Below are positions 29,461 through 41,252 of a stretch of 64,000 nt of DNA, piece after piece. Numbering within the stretch: position 1 is the first letter of the stretch; the number at the start of each line of letters is the position of its first letter. The DNA is from Drosophila persimilis (lineage: Eukaryota; Arthropoda; Insecta; Diptera; Drosophilidae): positions 1 through 64,000 of the forward strand of contig NW_020825530.1 in assembly GCF_003286085.1 (NCBI RefSeq). Reading direction: 5' to 3'. Position numbers and translations under genes: made by a program. The notes beneath the pieces are model-generated. The model did no database searches, was not told the origin of the DNA, and saw only the letters and a list, made by a program, of their open reading frames with translations.

Positions 29461-31386
29461 GGTATCGCGGACTCGGGATCGTCAATAAATATAATAAAAG
29501 AATACTATACAGATTCCAAAGTCGATAGCGACAACCTCACCGTCCATACCATCAATGGACCCGTCCGTCTGACTCAGAGCATTACACGTAATGCAACCAA
29601 AAACTGTCCGACAAAACAAAAATTTTATATTCATAATTTTTCTGAAAATTATGACATACTCTTAGGCAGAGAATATTTGATGGCCAGCAAAGCCGTCATC
29701 GATTACCGAAATGAAACGGTAACGTTAGGTGAAAGGTTATACCCAATCATCCAAGGTGGAGAAGCAATTGCCGACGGCAAGACCGCACACAAAGGCGATA
29801 AGCCATCTTCAAAGGAAGATATAACTACACCTAAGTGCCTTGACCCATCTCCTGAAGTAGAGAAATACTTCGCATCCGCATTAGAGAATGAATTAAGGGA
29901 ATGCAACCAGCTAAGGTTGGAACATTTAAATGACGTAGAAAAGGAGAAACTATTGAAAGTTCTCTATGAATTTAAGGATGTGCAGTATAAAGAAGGTGAC
30001 ATTTTGACCTTCACTAGTACTATAAAGCACGAAATTAAAACCCATCACGAAGATCCTGTATATCGTCGACCATATAAATATGCTCAAATACACGATCAGG
30101 AAGTGAAACAACGAAGCATGGTCATTACGAGTTCACTCGTATGCCTTTTGGGCTAACCACTGCCCCCGCCACATTTCAAAGATGCATGAACAATCTGTTA
30201 GAAGATTTAATTTTCAAAGATTGCCTTGTGCATCTAGACGACATCATTATCTATTCCACATCATTGGAAGAACATTTGTTGTCTCTTGAAAGGGTCTTTG
30301 GAAAGTTGAGAGATGCAAACCTCAAACTTCAAATGGATAAGTGTGAATTCCTGAAGAAAGAAACAGAATTCCTAGGCCATATAGTAACAACGAACGGCAT
30401 AGTTCCTAATCCAAAGAAAATATCCGCCATAATAAACTTCCCAATACCCAATACAACCACAAAAATAAAATCATTCATAGGTTTATGTGGATTTTATAGG
30501 AAATTCATTCCCAATTTTGCTAATATAGCAAAACCAATGACACTCAAGTTAAAGAAACGAGCAGTCATAGACCCAACCGAGGAAAAATACGTCGAGGCCT
30601 TCGAAAAGTTGAAAGTACTTATCACCTCAGACCCCATCCTCGCATTCCCAGATTTCAACAAAATGTTCACGGTAACAACCGATGCAAGTAACATTGCATT
30701 AGGAGCAGTGTTGTCGCAAGACCACAAACCAATTTGCTATGCAAGTAGAACATTGAATGAACATGAAATCAATTATTCAGCAATAGAAAAGGAATTACTA
30801 GCTATAGTTTGGCAACTAAATATTTTTGATCATACCTGTTTGGTAGAACGTTTGAGATATTAAGTGATCACAAACCCTTTGGTTGAATAACCTCAAGGAA
30901 CCAAATATGAAGCTACAACGATGGAAGATCAAATTAAATGAATTTGACTTCAAAATAAAATATTTACCAGGAAAGGAGAATCATGTAGCCGATGCGCTAT
31001 CAAGAGTAAAGATTAACGAAAATCTACTCGGGGAAACCATTAATAGTGATTGTGCAACGGTCCATAGCGTGCAAGAAGATAATACAAATTATATTCGACT
31101 TACAGAGCGACCAATCAATTACTATAATAGGCAAACAGAACTGATTAAAGGTAATGAGGATAAGGTAGAAACATACCACTATTTCCACAAGATACTGATA
31201 AAAATCACATATACTGAAATGACAGAATCATTAGCAAAAGATATAATAAAGGAATATGTAAGTACCAAAAAGAGTGCACTATATTTCCATAATGAAGTAG
31301 ACTTCCCACTATTCCAAAGGGCATTCCTGGAGATAATCAGTCCAAATCACTTCACTAACCTGATTAAATCCAGTACAAACTCATAG
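29461..31386 (+). pseudogene. Pol of 17.6-like errantivirus, copy 1: protease, RT with deletion, RNase H
   Basis: The protease active site is IADSGSSINIIK (29465-29500), with ILLGREYLMASKAVIDY downstream. The RT spacer and early fingers ([21 protein letters not shown]) end at about 30108, where a deletion joins them to codons for [14 protein letters not shown] in another frame (30141-30863). The segment with the first catalytic Asp is lost. The second box, HLDDIIIYS, remains. RNase H starts [14 protein letters not shown] and [15 protein letters not shown], then is shifted near 30826 and resumes at 30883-31386 with LPGKENHVADALSR. The same lesions occur in copy 2. Inactive. Confidence 0.8.
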
Positions 31387-31421
31387 ATATTCCGAACTAC
31401 TCCAAATTCAAGGAACAAATA

Positions 31422-32372
31422 TTGAAGAATCATAAAGAGCTACTTCACCCAGGTATCGAAAAGACCACTAATTGGTTTAAAGGAAAATTCTACTACCCCG
31501 ATTATCAAAAGTTAATACAAAATATCATCAATGAATGTCCTACGTGCAACGTTGCTAAAACAGAGCATCGTAACACCAATCTAACCTTCGAAATCACCCC
31601 TGAAATACAAAATATCAGAGAAAAGTATGTCATGGATTTCTATTTGGTAGACAATCAACCATTCCTATCATGCATTGATGTATATTCTAAATTCGCTACC
31701 CTTCTAGAAGTTAAGAGTCATGACTGGTTAGAAACAAAGAGAGCCATCATAAAAGTCTTTAACGAAATGGGCAAGCCACAGGGAATTAAAGCCGACAAAG
31801 ATTCAGCCTTTATGTGCGCAGCATTGCAAGCATGGTTGAATGCGGAAAATGTGAAAATCGAAATCACTACCAGTAAAAACGGAGTTTCTGATGTAGAACG
31901 GCTACATAAAACGATCAATGAAAAATTAAGAATTATTTCAAGCTAGGATAACATAGAAAAAAAGCTCACAAAATTCGAGTTAATTCTATACACTTATAAC
32001 CATAAAACGGTTCATAATACTACAAAAACATCCCCAGCTGATATCTTCCTGTACGCCGGACTACCAGATTATAACACCCAACTGAATAAAGTTAGGAAGA
32101 TCAATCATTTGAATAACGATCGAATCGACTTTGAAGTAGACACACGCTACAAGAATGCACCCCTAGTTAAAACAAAAACAACCAACCTGTTCAAAAGAAC
32201 AGGGGAAATTAGGCAGGTAGACGAAAAGCACTTTGAACAGAAAAATAGAGGGAGGAAAATCACCCACTATAAAACAAGATTCAAAAGAAAGAAAAAATCT
32301 AATAAAAGTAAATACGATAATTGCAGAGTACCCGAAGAGAGTACTGGGAATCCGGAGCTACAACATGATTAA
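31422..32372 (+). pseudogene. Integrase of 17.6-like errantivirus, copy 1
   Basis: The zinc-binding domain is KELLHPGIEKTTNWFKG and CPTCNVAKTEHRN. The core is YVMDFYLVDNQPFLSC (first Asp), GIKADKDSAF (second Asp) and KNGVSDVERLHKTINEKL (Glu). A TAG at 31944-31946 interrupts it after IISS, and the same stop is in copy 2 at 49016-49018. Reading then continues through HNTTKTSPADIFLY and a basic tail to a stop at 32370-32372. The tail overlaps the env start at 32365 by eight bases in another frame. Confidence 0.8.
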
Positions 32373-33210
32373 GATTATAATCTTACTAATGTTCACCGTC
32401 CTACAAGCTACCGGACAGAATATAGAGATAGATCCCATCAACTCAAGGAATGGATATCACATATTCAAAACGAATACCATTAACATACCCATTAATTATG
32501 AATACCACTATCTAACAATTAATATAACAAAAACAGATGAAACATATCAGAGTTTACTAGAACAGGCAACCCAATTTGATAACGAAATCCAAGTTCAATA
32601 TTTAGTCGAGAAATTGCAACGTGAATTCAACGGCATAAAAATAGCCAAAAGAAACAGAAGAGGCCTTATAAATGCAGTAGGCACAATATATAAATATCTA
32701 TTTGGAACGTTAGATCAAGATGATAAGGTCGAATTAGAAGGGAAATTAGACAATGTGGCTAGCCACAGTGTTCAAGTTAACGAATTAAACTTAGTAATTC
32801 AAGCAGTAAATTCTGGCATAGAAGTTGTCAATAAATTAAACAAGGATAATGACAGAAATAAGCAACTAGACATATTAATACTTATTTTCAACATTTTACT
32901 AAGTACATAGAGGATATTGAATTAGGCATGCAGCTAACAAGATTAGGGATCTTTAATCCAAAATTATTGAGGCAGGATTACCTGAAACACATCGATTCAG
33001 AGAAATTAATAAATATCAAAACATCTACCTGGTTGAAATCAGACACTAACGAAATACTAATAATTTCCAACATCCCACGAGAGATCAGAAATATTCCTAT
33101 ACTTAAAATTGTCCCATATCCAGATGAAGATAATAACATCCTCACTGACCTAACGCAAAACAATTATTACATTCTAGAAAACGAGGTATATGAAAAAGAA
33201 TCAAAACGAA
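32365..33210 (+). pseudogene. env: Env of 17.6-like errantivirus, copy 1, first part
   Basis: Begins with a signal-like MIKIIILLMFTVLQATG. The furin-type site KRNRRG is followed by LINAVGTIYKYLFGTLDQDD, the fusion-peptide region shared by F-like Envs, then a heptad-like segment (LNLVIQAVNSGIEVVNKLN). A stop at 32908-32910 is followed by more env codons in another frame (32928-33210). It is interrupted by the DINE-1 at 33211 and resumes at 34319-34506 and 44891-45060. Broken and not joinable as it stands; only the parts are described. Confidence 0.75.
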
Positions 33211-34318
33211 AAACGAGGGGGAACGTTGTGAGTTGCTGCGGACACCGCAACTCTACGGTTATACCCGATACTAAGTCAGTATGGCTCTCCTCCGGCAGCG
33301 CCGCTAATATTAAACGACACGACAAAGAGTGCGTGCGAGAGAGACAGAAAATCAGTCTGAACGTGACGTCGGGCGCTGCGTAGCCAATGCAAATTGATTT
33401 GTTCCTTTTGGCTACAAAAATTATCTGATCTGATCCCGATTCAGCAATCTGATAGATATGGTCATTATCTATGATTCTGCGTTTTTAGTTTTCTCGAATC
33501 TACAATATTGTGGATGCAACAGATTTTCTTCCTTTGTGGGGGCGGATGGGGGTGGGGCGAAATTCTGAGATATACGTTTTATAGTGATATCTAACAGGAG
33601 TGCGGATACTAAATTTGGTTACTCTAGCTTTAATAGTCTCTGAGATGTGTGTATATCCCCAGATTTGCATCCTTTGCGGGGGCGGAAGGGGGTGTGGCGA
33701 AATTTTGAAACAAACTCGTCTCGGTCCGATATATTAGGAGTGTGGATACCAAATTTGGTTGCTCTAGCTTTTATAGTCTCTGAGATCTAGGCGCTAATGT
33801 TTTACTCTAAGCAAAGCCGCCTATGCTACGTGTGTGTTAGAGAGAGACAGGGCGAGAAAAAATGAAATTGTTTTCTTGATGCTGGCTATAATAATAATAC
33901 GATCTAATTCAGATTCTGCAGTCTATAAGATATGGTCATTTTCTACGATTCTGCGTTTTTGGTTTTATCTTATCTTTAAAATTGTGGATGCCACAGATTT
34001 TCGCCCTTTGTGGGGGCGGAAGTGGGCGGGGCAAAGTTTTGAAATATTTTTGTAGCAGTGACATATCACAGAAGTCTGGATCCAAAACATCGTTGCTCTG
34101 GCTCTTATAGTCTTTGAGCATTAGGCGCTGAAGGGGACGGACAGACGGACAGACGGACGGACGGACAGACAGACAGGGCTCAATCGACTCGGCTATTGAT
34201 GCTGATCAAGAATATATATACTTTATAGGGTCGGAAACGATTCCTTCTGGACGTTACACACATCCACTTTTACCACAAATCTAATATACCCCAATACTCA
34301 TTTTGAGTATCGGGTATA
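33211..34318 (-). mobile_element. DINE-1/INE-1-like non-autonomous Helitron, copy C
   Basis: A complete copy in the same orientation as copy A. On the plus strand it reads CGAGGGGGAACGTTGTG with the hairpin first, three modules, a shorter GACA/GACG microsatellite (34138-34175), and the palindromic terminus ending CGGGTATA. It is inserted into errantivirus env between A-rich bases, without a target duplication. Confidence 0.7.
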
Positions 34319-34506
34319 AAAATACATAATTGCAGTGTACAAGTAAACGAATTCTTAATATCCAACTCAATACCAGAATTTGCACAAAGCATATACATCA
34401 ACAATAACGTAACAAAAATTAAACCACTGTCTAATTTGCAAACCAAAGAAATCGTAATAGAAAATACGCGATTAAATAATGTATTACATGTAAGCTTAAT
34501 ACTACT
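34319..34506 (+). pseudogene. env: Env of 17.6-like errantivirus, copy 1, middle part
   Basis: About 60 codons between DINE-1 copy C and the Ulysses-like element. They read SNSIPEFAQSIYINNN and NLQTKEIVIENTRL, then the start of a hydrophobic anchor (HVSLILL). The target duplication TACT of the large element occupies 34503-34506. The anchor continues after it at 44891. Confidence 0.65.
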
Positions 34507-35446
34507 TGTAACGAACCGTTCTTTTCCGTCTGATGCAGCTGGGCTGGCTCAGCGGTCGGTAGGCTCGCTGCAACAATATTTGTATGATGCCCAGACGACA
34601 AGTAAGAAGGCACGGGTTGGGTCTTGTACTGGTATGCTAATATGCTTTATTGGTATCTTAGGTCTATCTTACGCTGGTTCTCCTCTTGGTTCTCCTCTGT
34701 GGTTCGATGAGTGTGTCGCTCCCTGGGCCCCCCACGGCTTCGCCAAGCGTGGCACCGCCGGCTCTACTGACTGGGGCTAGCGATTCTTGGCACGTGGCCC
34801 AAATCCGCCTCTCAGTCAGGCGCCTGACGCGTTCGCTCTCACTCGACTCACTTGGCTTTTCGGCCCGAGGGTGCCTCACTCCTGGTGGGATGCGCTTCAA
34901 GCGTGGCACCGTTGGTTCAAGGGATTGGGGTCTTTGGCTCTTGGCTGCACGCTCGAGTCCGCCTCTCAATCCTCACACAACGCGTTCGCTTTCTAAAGTT
35001 CTTTTCCCTTCGCTTGGTCTCACTCTCCTGGCTCACTATTCACTTCACTCTTGCTAGCTCCGTTTGCTGACTGTCCTCGTTCCTGGTCGCGGCCCTCCTC
35101 TTATAAGCTCGCTTCTGCGTCGGCGCCGCCGATGCCGCCTGGCGCTAACGGCACTTTCCGCCATGCGGTGCCCGTATTTTTCCATCGGCGTTCCTTCATT
35201 CCCTTGTCGCTTTCCAACGGGACCTGGCTGGTGGCGTGATCTCATGACCATATTTGGTCATGCGCTGGGCCACTGCCGGCCCGATCCCGTCATCCCGCTG
35301 CTCTCTCTCCAGGGGTCCTCCCCTCTCATCTTGGGTCCCCGGGAGAGCTCTCCTCGGGAATTCGCCGCCTCCGGATATCCCCGGATAACGGCCGTTAGCG
35401 CTTAACCCTATACTGCCCCCTACGTGTGGGAATACCTTTCCTCACA
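34507..35446 (-). repeat. 3' LTR of Ulysses-like element
   Basis: A 940-bp copy of 43960-44890; both start TGTAACGAACCG and end CCTCACA when read on the plus strand. Against the other LTR it lacks about 17 bases near 34676 and has about 27 extra bases near 35237-35262. The extra bases include the inverted repeat CATGACCA...TGGTCATG. Confidence 0.9.
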
Positions 35447-35462
35447 CTTCCCCCTTTCTTTT
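35447..35462 (-). promoter_or_regulatory. Polypurine tract of Ulysses-like element
   Basis: On the minus strand AAAAGAAAGGGGGAAG directly precedes the 3' LTR. Confidence 0.75.
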
Positions 35463-36118
35463 ATTGGCGGAAAAGCCCCGGTTTTCCGCGTCCCAGGTTT
35501 GGGATGCTTCAAAAACCCCGCGCGACCGGCACGCGCGTGCTTTGTTCTCGACCCGGGTGCCCCCTGGCGCCCTCTTTCGGCCTCGCGCCATGCGGTGTTG
35601 CCGTATCTCTCCGATGAGCTCGATCGATTCGATTCCCCCTTATCGATAGTTCGCATAGGAGCTTCTTTTGCCCCGCCCGATATAGGGTATGGTCGCTATT
35701 CTGACCTACTCGATATGACACAGCGTTGCCCTTACGCTCCACTCGATAAAGCGTAGGGTCGTTTTTGTGATCTACTCGATATGTTGCAGCGTGCGTATTC
35801 TACTTCCGGATCGCGAATTCCTCAATGGACTGGAAACTTACTATTTTCTCGCGATGCCGGGTGTTTTCTTTGTTTTTCTTGTGCGCGTCTGGTTTTCCCT
35901 ACTGCCCTTCGCTGGCGCGCATGCCTTCCGCCGGCCCTCTGGATGCTTCGGGTAAGTTTTCCTCCCGCTTTGACGCCTTCCGCCGCCTTCATTCAAGCTT
36001 CACCGATCATTTCTAGCGATGCCCCGCTGTTCCTCTGCTGCAAGGTAAGACCATGTTTTTTTTTTTTTTTTTTTTTATTTGTTCTTGTTTTCAGTTACTT
36101 TTTTTCCATTCTTCTTCT
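35463..36118 (-). other. 3' region of Ulysses-like element between accessory ORF and polypurine tract
   Basis: No gene-like frame. CTACTCGATA recurs at 35708 and 35773, and the bases around it (CGTTGCCCTTACGC, GATAAAGCGTAGGGTCG) hint at an old partial duplication. A 19-base T run sits at 36057-36075. Confidence 0.5.
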
Positions 36119-37598
36119 CTACTCCTCTTCGGCTGTGGGTGCCACCGCTGGGCCTGTCGACTCCTGTGGCCGTGCCCGCCGCCTCGGGTCCCGCTCGTCA
36201 CTGGCGCGTGGTGCCTCCTCCCACAGTCGAGCCTCCCTCGCCTCCTGCCCGGGCTGCTGGGGCGCGGGCCCAGAGGCCCACGATATGTGCAGCGTTTGCA
36301 CGAGCCACATCATGCCGTCTCGTACCGCGGAGCGCACCTCCTGCGAGACGAACGGCCCGATGGCGGCTCCCTGTGGCCCGTGCTAGTGCTGCTGCTGCTG
36401 CTGATGCTGCTGCTGACGCTGCTGCAGCTGCTGCTGATCCCCTTGGCAGCGCGCGTTGTCAGCCGGCGGCCGACGCTGGAACAGCTCTTCCTCTGCCCCC
36501 GGTGACGGTGGGGCCTGCGGCCGTGGCTCCTCCTCGGACTCGACGTGTTCAGGGGGTGGCTGCCAAAGCTCTTCCTCCTCCACCTCGGCTCGTCGTAGCC
36601 TCTCCTGCCACTCCTCTTCGGGCGACTGGACTCGAGCCGCCTTCGGCGCTGGTGGGCACTCCGCCTCCTCCTCATCGCTGGAGATCACCGCCAGCCCGCA
36701 TGCCGCGCCCTCCGCCCGCGTCGCCCTTGCCTTCTCCGCTTCCGCACGCAGACGCGCCATCTCCCTTTGCTCCGCTGCGTTGATCCGGCTAAGACACCGC
36801 CATTGGTGCGCGAAGTCCCGTTTGTGGCGCTCAGCCTCCGCTTCTTGCGCCGCCTTTTCAGCCTCCTGCGTGGCCTTCAGCCTCCTGCGTGGCCTTCAGC
36901 CTCTTTGCCAGCGTCAGGGCGTCCTCCCATACACGCCGTTGCCTCCGCTCCTCCGTCGCCGCGGCCAGCGCGAACCGCCGGTGCCATTCCGCGAGGCGTC
37001 GTGCCTCAGCGGCCGCGTTGTTTTCCGCGATGTCGGCCTGCGTTGCCTGCGGCTCTTTGACCGCGGTTTCGGTCGGCGTTGTCTGCGGCTCTTTGACCGC
37101 GGTTTCGGTCGGCGTTGGCTGCGGCTCCTCGACCTGTGGGTCTGTCGGCCGCTGATCCCCTCGCCGCGCCGTCGACCTCCCCCTTGTGCGTGCCGACGAC
37201 TCCTCTTCCTTGGCCGTACACCTCGCGCTTGCCGGTGCGGGGCTCTTCGTGCTTGCTGGTCCGGGGCCCTCGCGCCTGCTGGTCCGGGGCTCCTCGCGTT
37301 TGCCGGTGCGGGGCTCCTCGCGTCTGCTGGTCCGGGGCTCCTCGCGCTTCGCCTCGCGTGCGCGTTTTCTCCGTGGCGCCGGCTCCCAGCTCACCAATTC
37401 CAGGTCACTTTCCGCCTCGGTGTACCCCGGCTATACCACCGGGGACACCGTCGGTCCCATGGATCCCGCGGTTGACACTAGCGGTGAGGCCAATAACTGT
37501 AGCTCCGGGGACCTACTCCTACTCGCCCTTTGCTCCTCGCGCTCGACCTGGTACGCCTGCCGCCTGATACCCGCGGCGAATCCATTTCCGCTGCTCCG
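36119..37598 (-). pseudogene. Accessory ORF of Ulysses-like element, function unknown
   Basis: Downstream of integrase on the coding strand lies a frame of about 490 codons between stops. It is broken by two TAGs (37431-37433, 36383-36385) and one shift near 36850. The shift coincides with a duplicated GGCCTTCAGCCTCCTGCGT. Visible features are an N-terminal basic and polar part (QAYQVEREEQRASRSRSPE), EEPRTSRR repeats, three KEPQ/TPTETAV repeats, an Ala/Glu/Arg-rich coiled-coil stretch (EARRLAEWHRRFALAAATEE), an acidic middle (EEEELWQPPPEHVESEEE), a Gln run, and a final VSQEVRSAVRDGMMWLVQTLH. There is no signal peptide or membrane anchor, so it is not an env of the usual type. I recognise no family. 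Confidence 0.55.
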
Positions 37599-37887
37599 TT
37601 ATATACCTAATTAAGTGCTACTGCATCTTACCCTTTTTTTTCCACGTGGTCAACTTTTGAAAAGTCCTGATCGTGCGCTGCTCCCTCCTTTATAAGGGCT
37701 CGTGCCGGTGCTCACCGTTCCCTGTAACGGTGCCTTACATGGGCCCGTGGGACGGCTCTCTCTTGCCTTCCAGCTGGCTCTCTCGCTCGCTCCCGTTTTG
37801 AAAGTTATCCGCGCCTCTCGCCGCGTTAACCCTAGGATGCCCCCTGGTTTTGTTAGCCTTCCTTCGGTTCCCACTTCTTCTTCTTTT
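37599..37887 (-). other. Spacer between accessory ORF and DINE-1 copy D
   Basis: No clear coding signal. Contains CTTTATAAGG and repeated CTCGCT motifs. It may hold the accessory ORF's upstream region. Confidence 0.4.
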
Positions 37888-38291
37888 TATACCCGATACT
37901 CAAAATGAGTATTGGGGTATATTAGATTTGTGGTAAAAGTGGATGTGTGTAACGTCCAGAAGGAATCGTTTCCGACCCTATAAAGTATATATATTCTTGA
38001 TCAGCATCAATAGCCGAGTCGATTGAGCCCTGTCTGTCTGTCCGTCCGTCCGTCTGTCCGTCTGTCCGTCCCCTTCAGCGCCTAATGCTCAAAGACTATA
38101 AGAGCTAGAGCAACGATGTTTTGGATCCAGACTTCTGTAATATGTCACTGCTCCAAAAATATTTCAAAACTTTGCCCCGCCCACTTACGAGAAAACTAAA
38201 AACGCAGAGTCGTAGAGAATGACCATATCTTTTAGACAGCAGAATCTGAATTCGATCGTATTATTATTATAGCCAGCATCAAGAAAACAAT
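37888..38291 (+). mobile_element. DINE-1/INE-1-like element, copy D, 3'-truncated
   Basis: Starts with the TATACCCGATACTC palindromic terminus and includes the microsatellite (38031-38067) and the first module. About 56 bases are missing after CCGCCCACTT (near 38185) compared with copy B. It stops within CATCAAGAAAACAA and joins unrelated sequence, so the hairpin end is missing. Confidence 0.65.
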
Positions 38292-38912
38292 GTCACCCCC
38301 GTGCAGCGCCTCGGACCCAGGGATCATCCGATTCCCCAGCCGGTAGACCGCGCACGGGCGGCATCCGCTTTTGTCCCGCCATCCCTGACGTTAGCAGCTG
38401 GCTTCGATGCCCTGGACCCGGACCCGAACTTCTGCTCCTCTCGGAACGCCCTTCTCGGGTGCCCCCTCGTCCGTCGACGCACCACGCAAACCGCCCCCCC
38501 TGGGATAGTGGTAACCCGTGTATCTTCTACCTTCTATGCCTTTGATCAGTTCCTATTGGCTGACGAGCTAATCCTCCTTTTTTTTTCTTGTAGGTCCAGC
38601 TTTATTGGTCCGCCGGCCGCCGTCTGCTGCTTAGTTTTACTGAACCTTAGTTGTAAGAGTATCCTGTACGGCCTTGTCCTGCGTGGCATCCAGTTGGGCC
38701 GCCCGCTCCTCCCTTGTGGGCGATTCCTGTCCTGAGTGACACGCGTGGTTCTTAGTTTTACTGAACCTTAGTTGTAAGAGTATCCTGTACGACCTTGTCC
38801 TGCGTGGCATCCAGCTGCGACTCTCCTTTCTGCCCCTGCCGCTAGTCTCTGTCTTTCGTGCTTTTCCATCCTTCTCCGTATGCCTCGCCCGTTGCCCCTC
38901 CTTGTGCGTCGT
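38292..38912 (-). other. 3' region of Ulysses-like element after integrase, with direct repeat
   Basis: No convincing gene. A ~65-base segment (CTTAGTTTTACTGAACCTTA to GCGTGGCATCCAG) at about 38629-38694 recurs at 38751-38815, 121 bases on, with one or two differences. Confidence 0.6.
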
Positions 38913-39818
38913 CTACGCTTCGGTTCCAGGGCCTGTTTTAGGGGTTCCTTCCCCGAGTTGTGGCTTCAGGTCCCCTATATGGGCGGTCCGCGTCCGTTTC
39001 TCGCTGTCCTTCTTTAATTTACAAATGACCGGGGACACGAAATCCATTATGGTGTAGGGACCGTCATATTTCGGGGCCAGTTTTGCCGCAAACCCTTCGG
39101 CCGCGTTGGATAGATGGTGTTGCTTGGCCCATACCTTGTCCCCAATCGTGGGTTTCCACGCTCTCCTCCTCAGGTTATAATACCTCGCCTGGTCCTGCGC
39201 CGCTCTTTCGAGATTCCGCCTCACCAGTTGACATACCTCTCTCAACTTGGCCGCGTTCTCGTCCGGAGTGGGCGTGCCCTGTCCTGTGCCAAGCGCTTCG
39301 TCATTGTATAGAGCCTTTGGTAGCCTCGGCTCTCTCCCTTGGACCACAAACGCCGGCGAGTACCCGGTGGATTCAGACACCCCTGAATTTACTGCCAACA
39401 TTATCTCTGGCCATTTCTCATCCCAGTTCCTCTGGTTCCCTTCGGTGAACTGAGCTATCATAGTTTTCAATGTCCGGTTAGTTCGCTCCGTCGGGTTCTC
39501 CTGCGGCGTGTACGGGGCCGTGAACTGATGCCGTACACCCATCTGCTCCAAAAACCTCTTAAAAGCTCTACTGGTGAACTGGACGCCATTATCCGTGATC
39601 ACCACCTTCGGCACGCCAAACCGGGACACGATGCGCTCTCGGAACGCTTTTGTTAGTGCTTCCGCAGTGGCCTTTCTCAAGGGGACCAACTCGGTCCATT
39701 TCGAGAACCGATCCACCATCACCAATAACATGGCATTCCCATGCTTTGACCTGGGCAGAGGGCCCACGAAGTCGGCACACACCGTTGCCCACGGCTTCTC
39801 TGGCACTTGTGTCAGCAT
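38913..39818 (-). pseudogene. Integrase of Ulysses-like element, zinc domain deleted
   Basis: The catalytic core is complete: VCADFVGPLPRSKHG, VITDNGVQFTS and NPTERTNRTLK carry D, D and E. The C-terminal module KLAPKYDGPYTIMDF follows, then GDLKPQLGEG and a stop. The frame enters at VPEKPWATVCADF and joins the RT frame near 39815 out of register. The HHCC domain expected between RNase H and the core (about 90 residues in the Osvaldo-like relative) is missing. It would be inactive for normal integration even if the frame were intact. Confidence 0.8.
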
Positions 39819-41252
39819 TTTGCGGCATTCTGCGGGATGTGCCGGGATATCCGGCCTGCTTCCTCGACGTAATCCGGATATTTCCTCGGTTCCGTCCTCA
39901 TCCTCTCTTGGACCTTTTTAATCCATCCGCACTCTGCCTCCGGTTCGTGTCCCTTCTCTGCTTCCTCCTCGGTGGTTCTCAGGCATCGCTCCGCCAATAG
40001 CTGTCGGGACAGTGCGTCCGCCACTACGTTCAGCTGCCCTTTCCTATATGCCACTTCGAAGTCGTATTGTTGTAGCTCCAGCGCCCACCTGGCGATCCTC
40101 CCTGTTGAGCTCTCGATGCTGTTCAACCATTTCAACGCCATGTGATCTGTGACTACCTTGAAATGGTATCCCTCCAGATAGGGCTTTAGCTTTCTTATAG
40201 CCCATACAATGGCCAGACACTCCTTTTCAGTCGCCGAATAGTTATTTTCTGCGCTATTCAGAGTCCTACTGGCGTATGAGATGACCCTCTCGCCCTTCTC
40301 CGTCTCTTGCGTCAGGATCGCCCCCAGTCCGTAGTCGCTGGCGTCCGTCTGGAGCACGAATTTCTTTGAGAAATCTGGGCATGCCAACACCGGGTCTGCT
40401 GTCAGCCGACTTTTTACATCCTCGAACGCTTGTTGCTGTTCCGTTGACCATTCCCACTTGGCCTTCTTCTTCAGCAAAGTGCTGAGGGGCTGCACCAACG
40501 TGGCGACTCCCTTTACGAAACGCCTGTACCAGGAGGCCACGCCCAAGTATTGTCGTAGCTCTTTGACACTCGCTGGCGGCTGCAACTCCTTAATGGCCGC
40601 GACTTTCTCGGGATCGGTGCAGATTCCGTCTCCCGTTACCAAATGCCCCAGGTATCGTAGCTCCTTCCTAAAAAATTGACACTTGTCCACATTTAGGCGC
40701 AAGTTTCCGTTCTTCAACAGTCGAAAAACTTCTTCGAGGTTGCGCTTGTGCTCCTCCTCGGTACGGCCGATGACAATGATGTCGTCTTGGTACGCGAACG
40801 CGTGTGGCATCATCTCGGGGCCTATCACCTGGTCCAACGCCCTCTGGAACGTAGCCGAGGCTGAGTGGAGTCCGAATGGCATCACCTTCCACTGGAACAG
40901 CCCTTTCCCGGGCACCGTGAACGCGGTGAACTTTCTACTGCCTTCCTCCAGTGGTTTCCGCCAATATCCGTCCTTTAAGTCTAAGCTACTGATGAACCGT
41001 GCCTCCCTGATCTGGTCCAAAATATAGTCTATTCTTGGCATTCTATTCTATTCTTGGCATTCTATTCTTGATGGACTTCGCGTTTATCTGTCTGAAGTCC
41101 ACGCACAATCTCCACTTTCCCGTCTTCTTTTTGACCATCACGATGGGTGAACTGTACGGACTCTTCAACCTGTTCGTCAACCTGTTGGTTGATTTCGGCT
41201 TGCACCTTGGGATTTTTGGGATAGTAACGCTGTTTGACCGGCTGGCCATCAC
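39812..41252 (-). pseudogene. RT-RNase H of Ulysses-like element
   Basis: Fingers lie in one frame (41043-41252: SSPIVMVKKKTGKWRLCVDFRQINAK). After a ~19-base tandem duplication at about 41037-41070 the rest is in another (39812-41041). The palm shows SSLDLKDGYW, VMPFGLHSASATFQRAL and FAYQDDIIVIG, that is, YQDD instead of the usual YLDD or YMDD. RNase H shows LQTDASDYGLGAILT, YSATEKECLAIVW and VVTDHMALKWL, ending VADALSRQLLAE. Reading after CRLRTT-like tail residues stops just inside the deleted integrase junction. Confidence 0.8.

Noticed and set aside
34436-35405. Several plus-strand frames in the Ulysses-like LTR, repeated at 43919-44842
   Set aside because: LTR copies with chance open frames; no coding signature.
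36385-36435. CTG/CAG repeat as a triplet-expansion locus
   Set aside because: It is the Gln run of the accessory ORF read on the other strand and is short and interrupted.
36456-37475. 339-codon plus-strand open frame rich in Ser, Arg and Leu
   Set aside because: Antisense shadow of the GC-rich accessory ORF; composition-driven and without domains.
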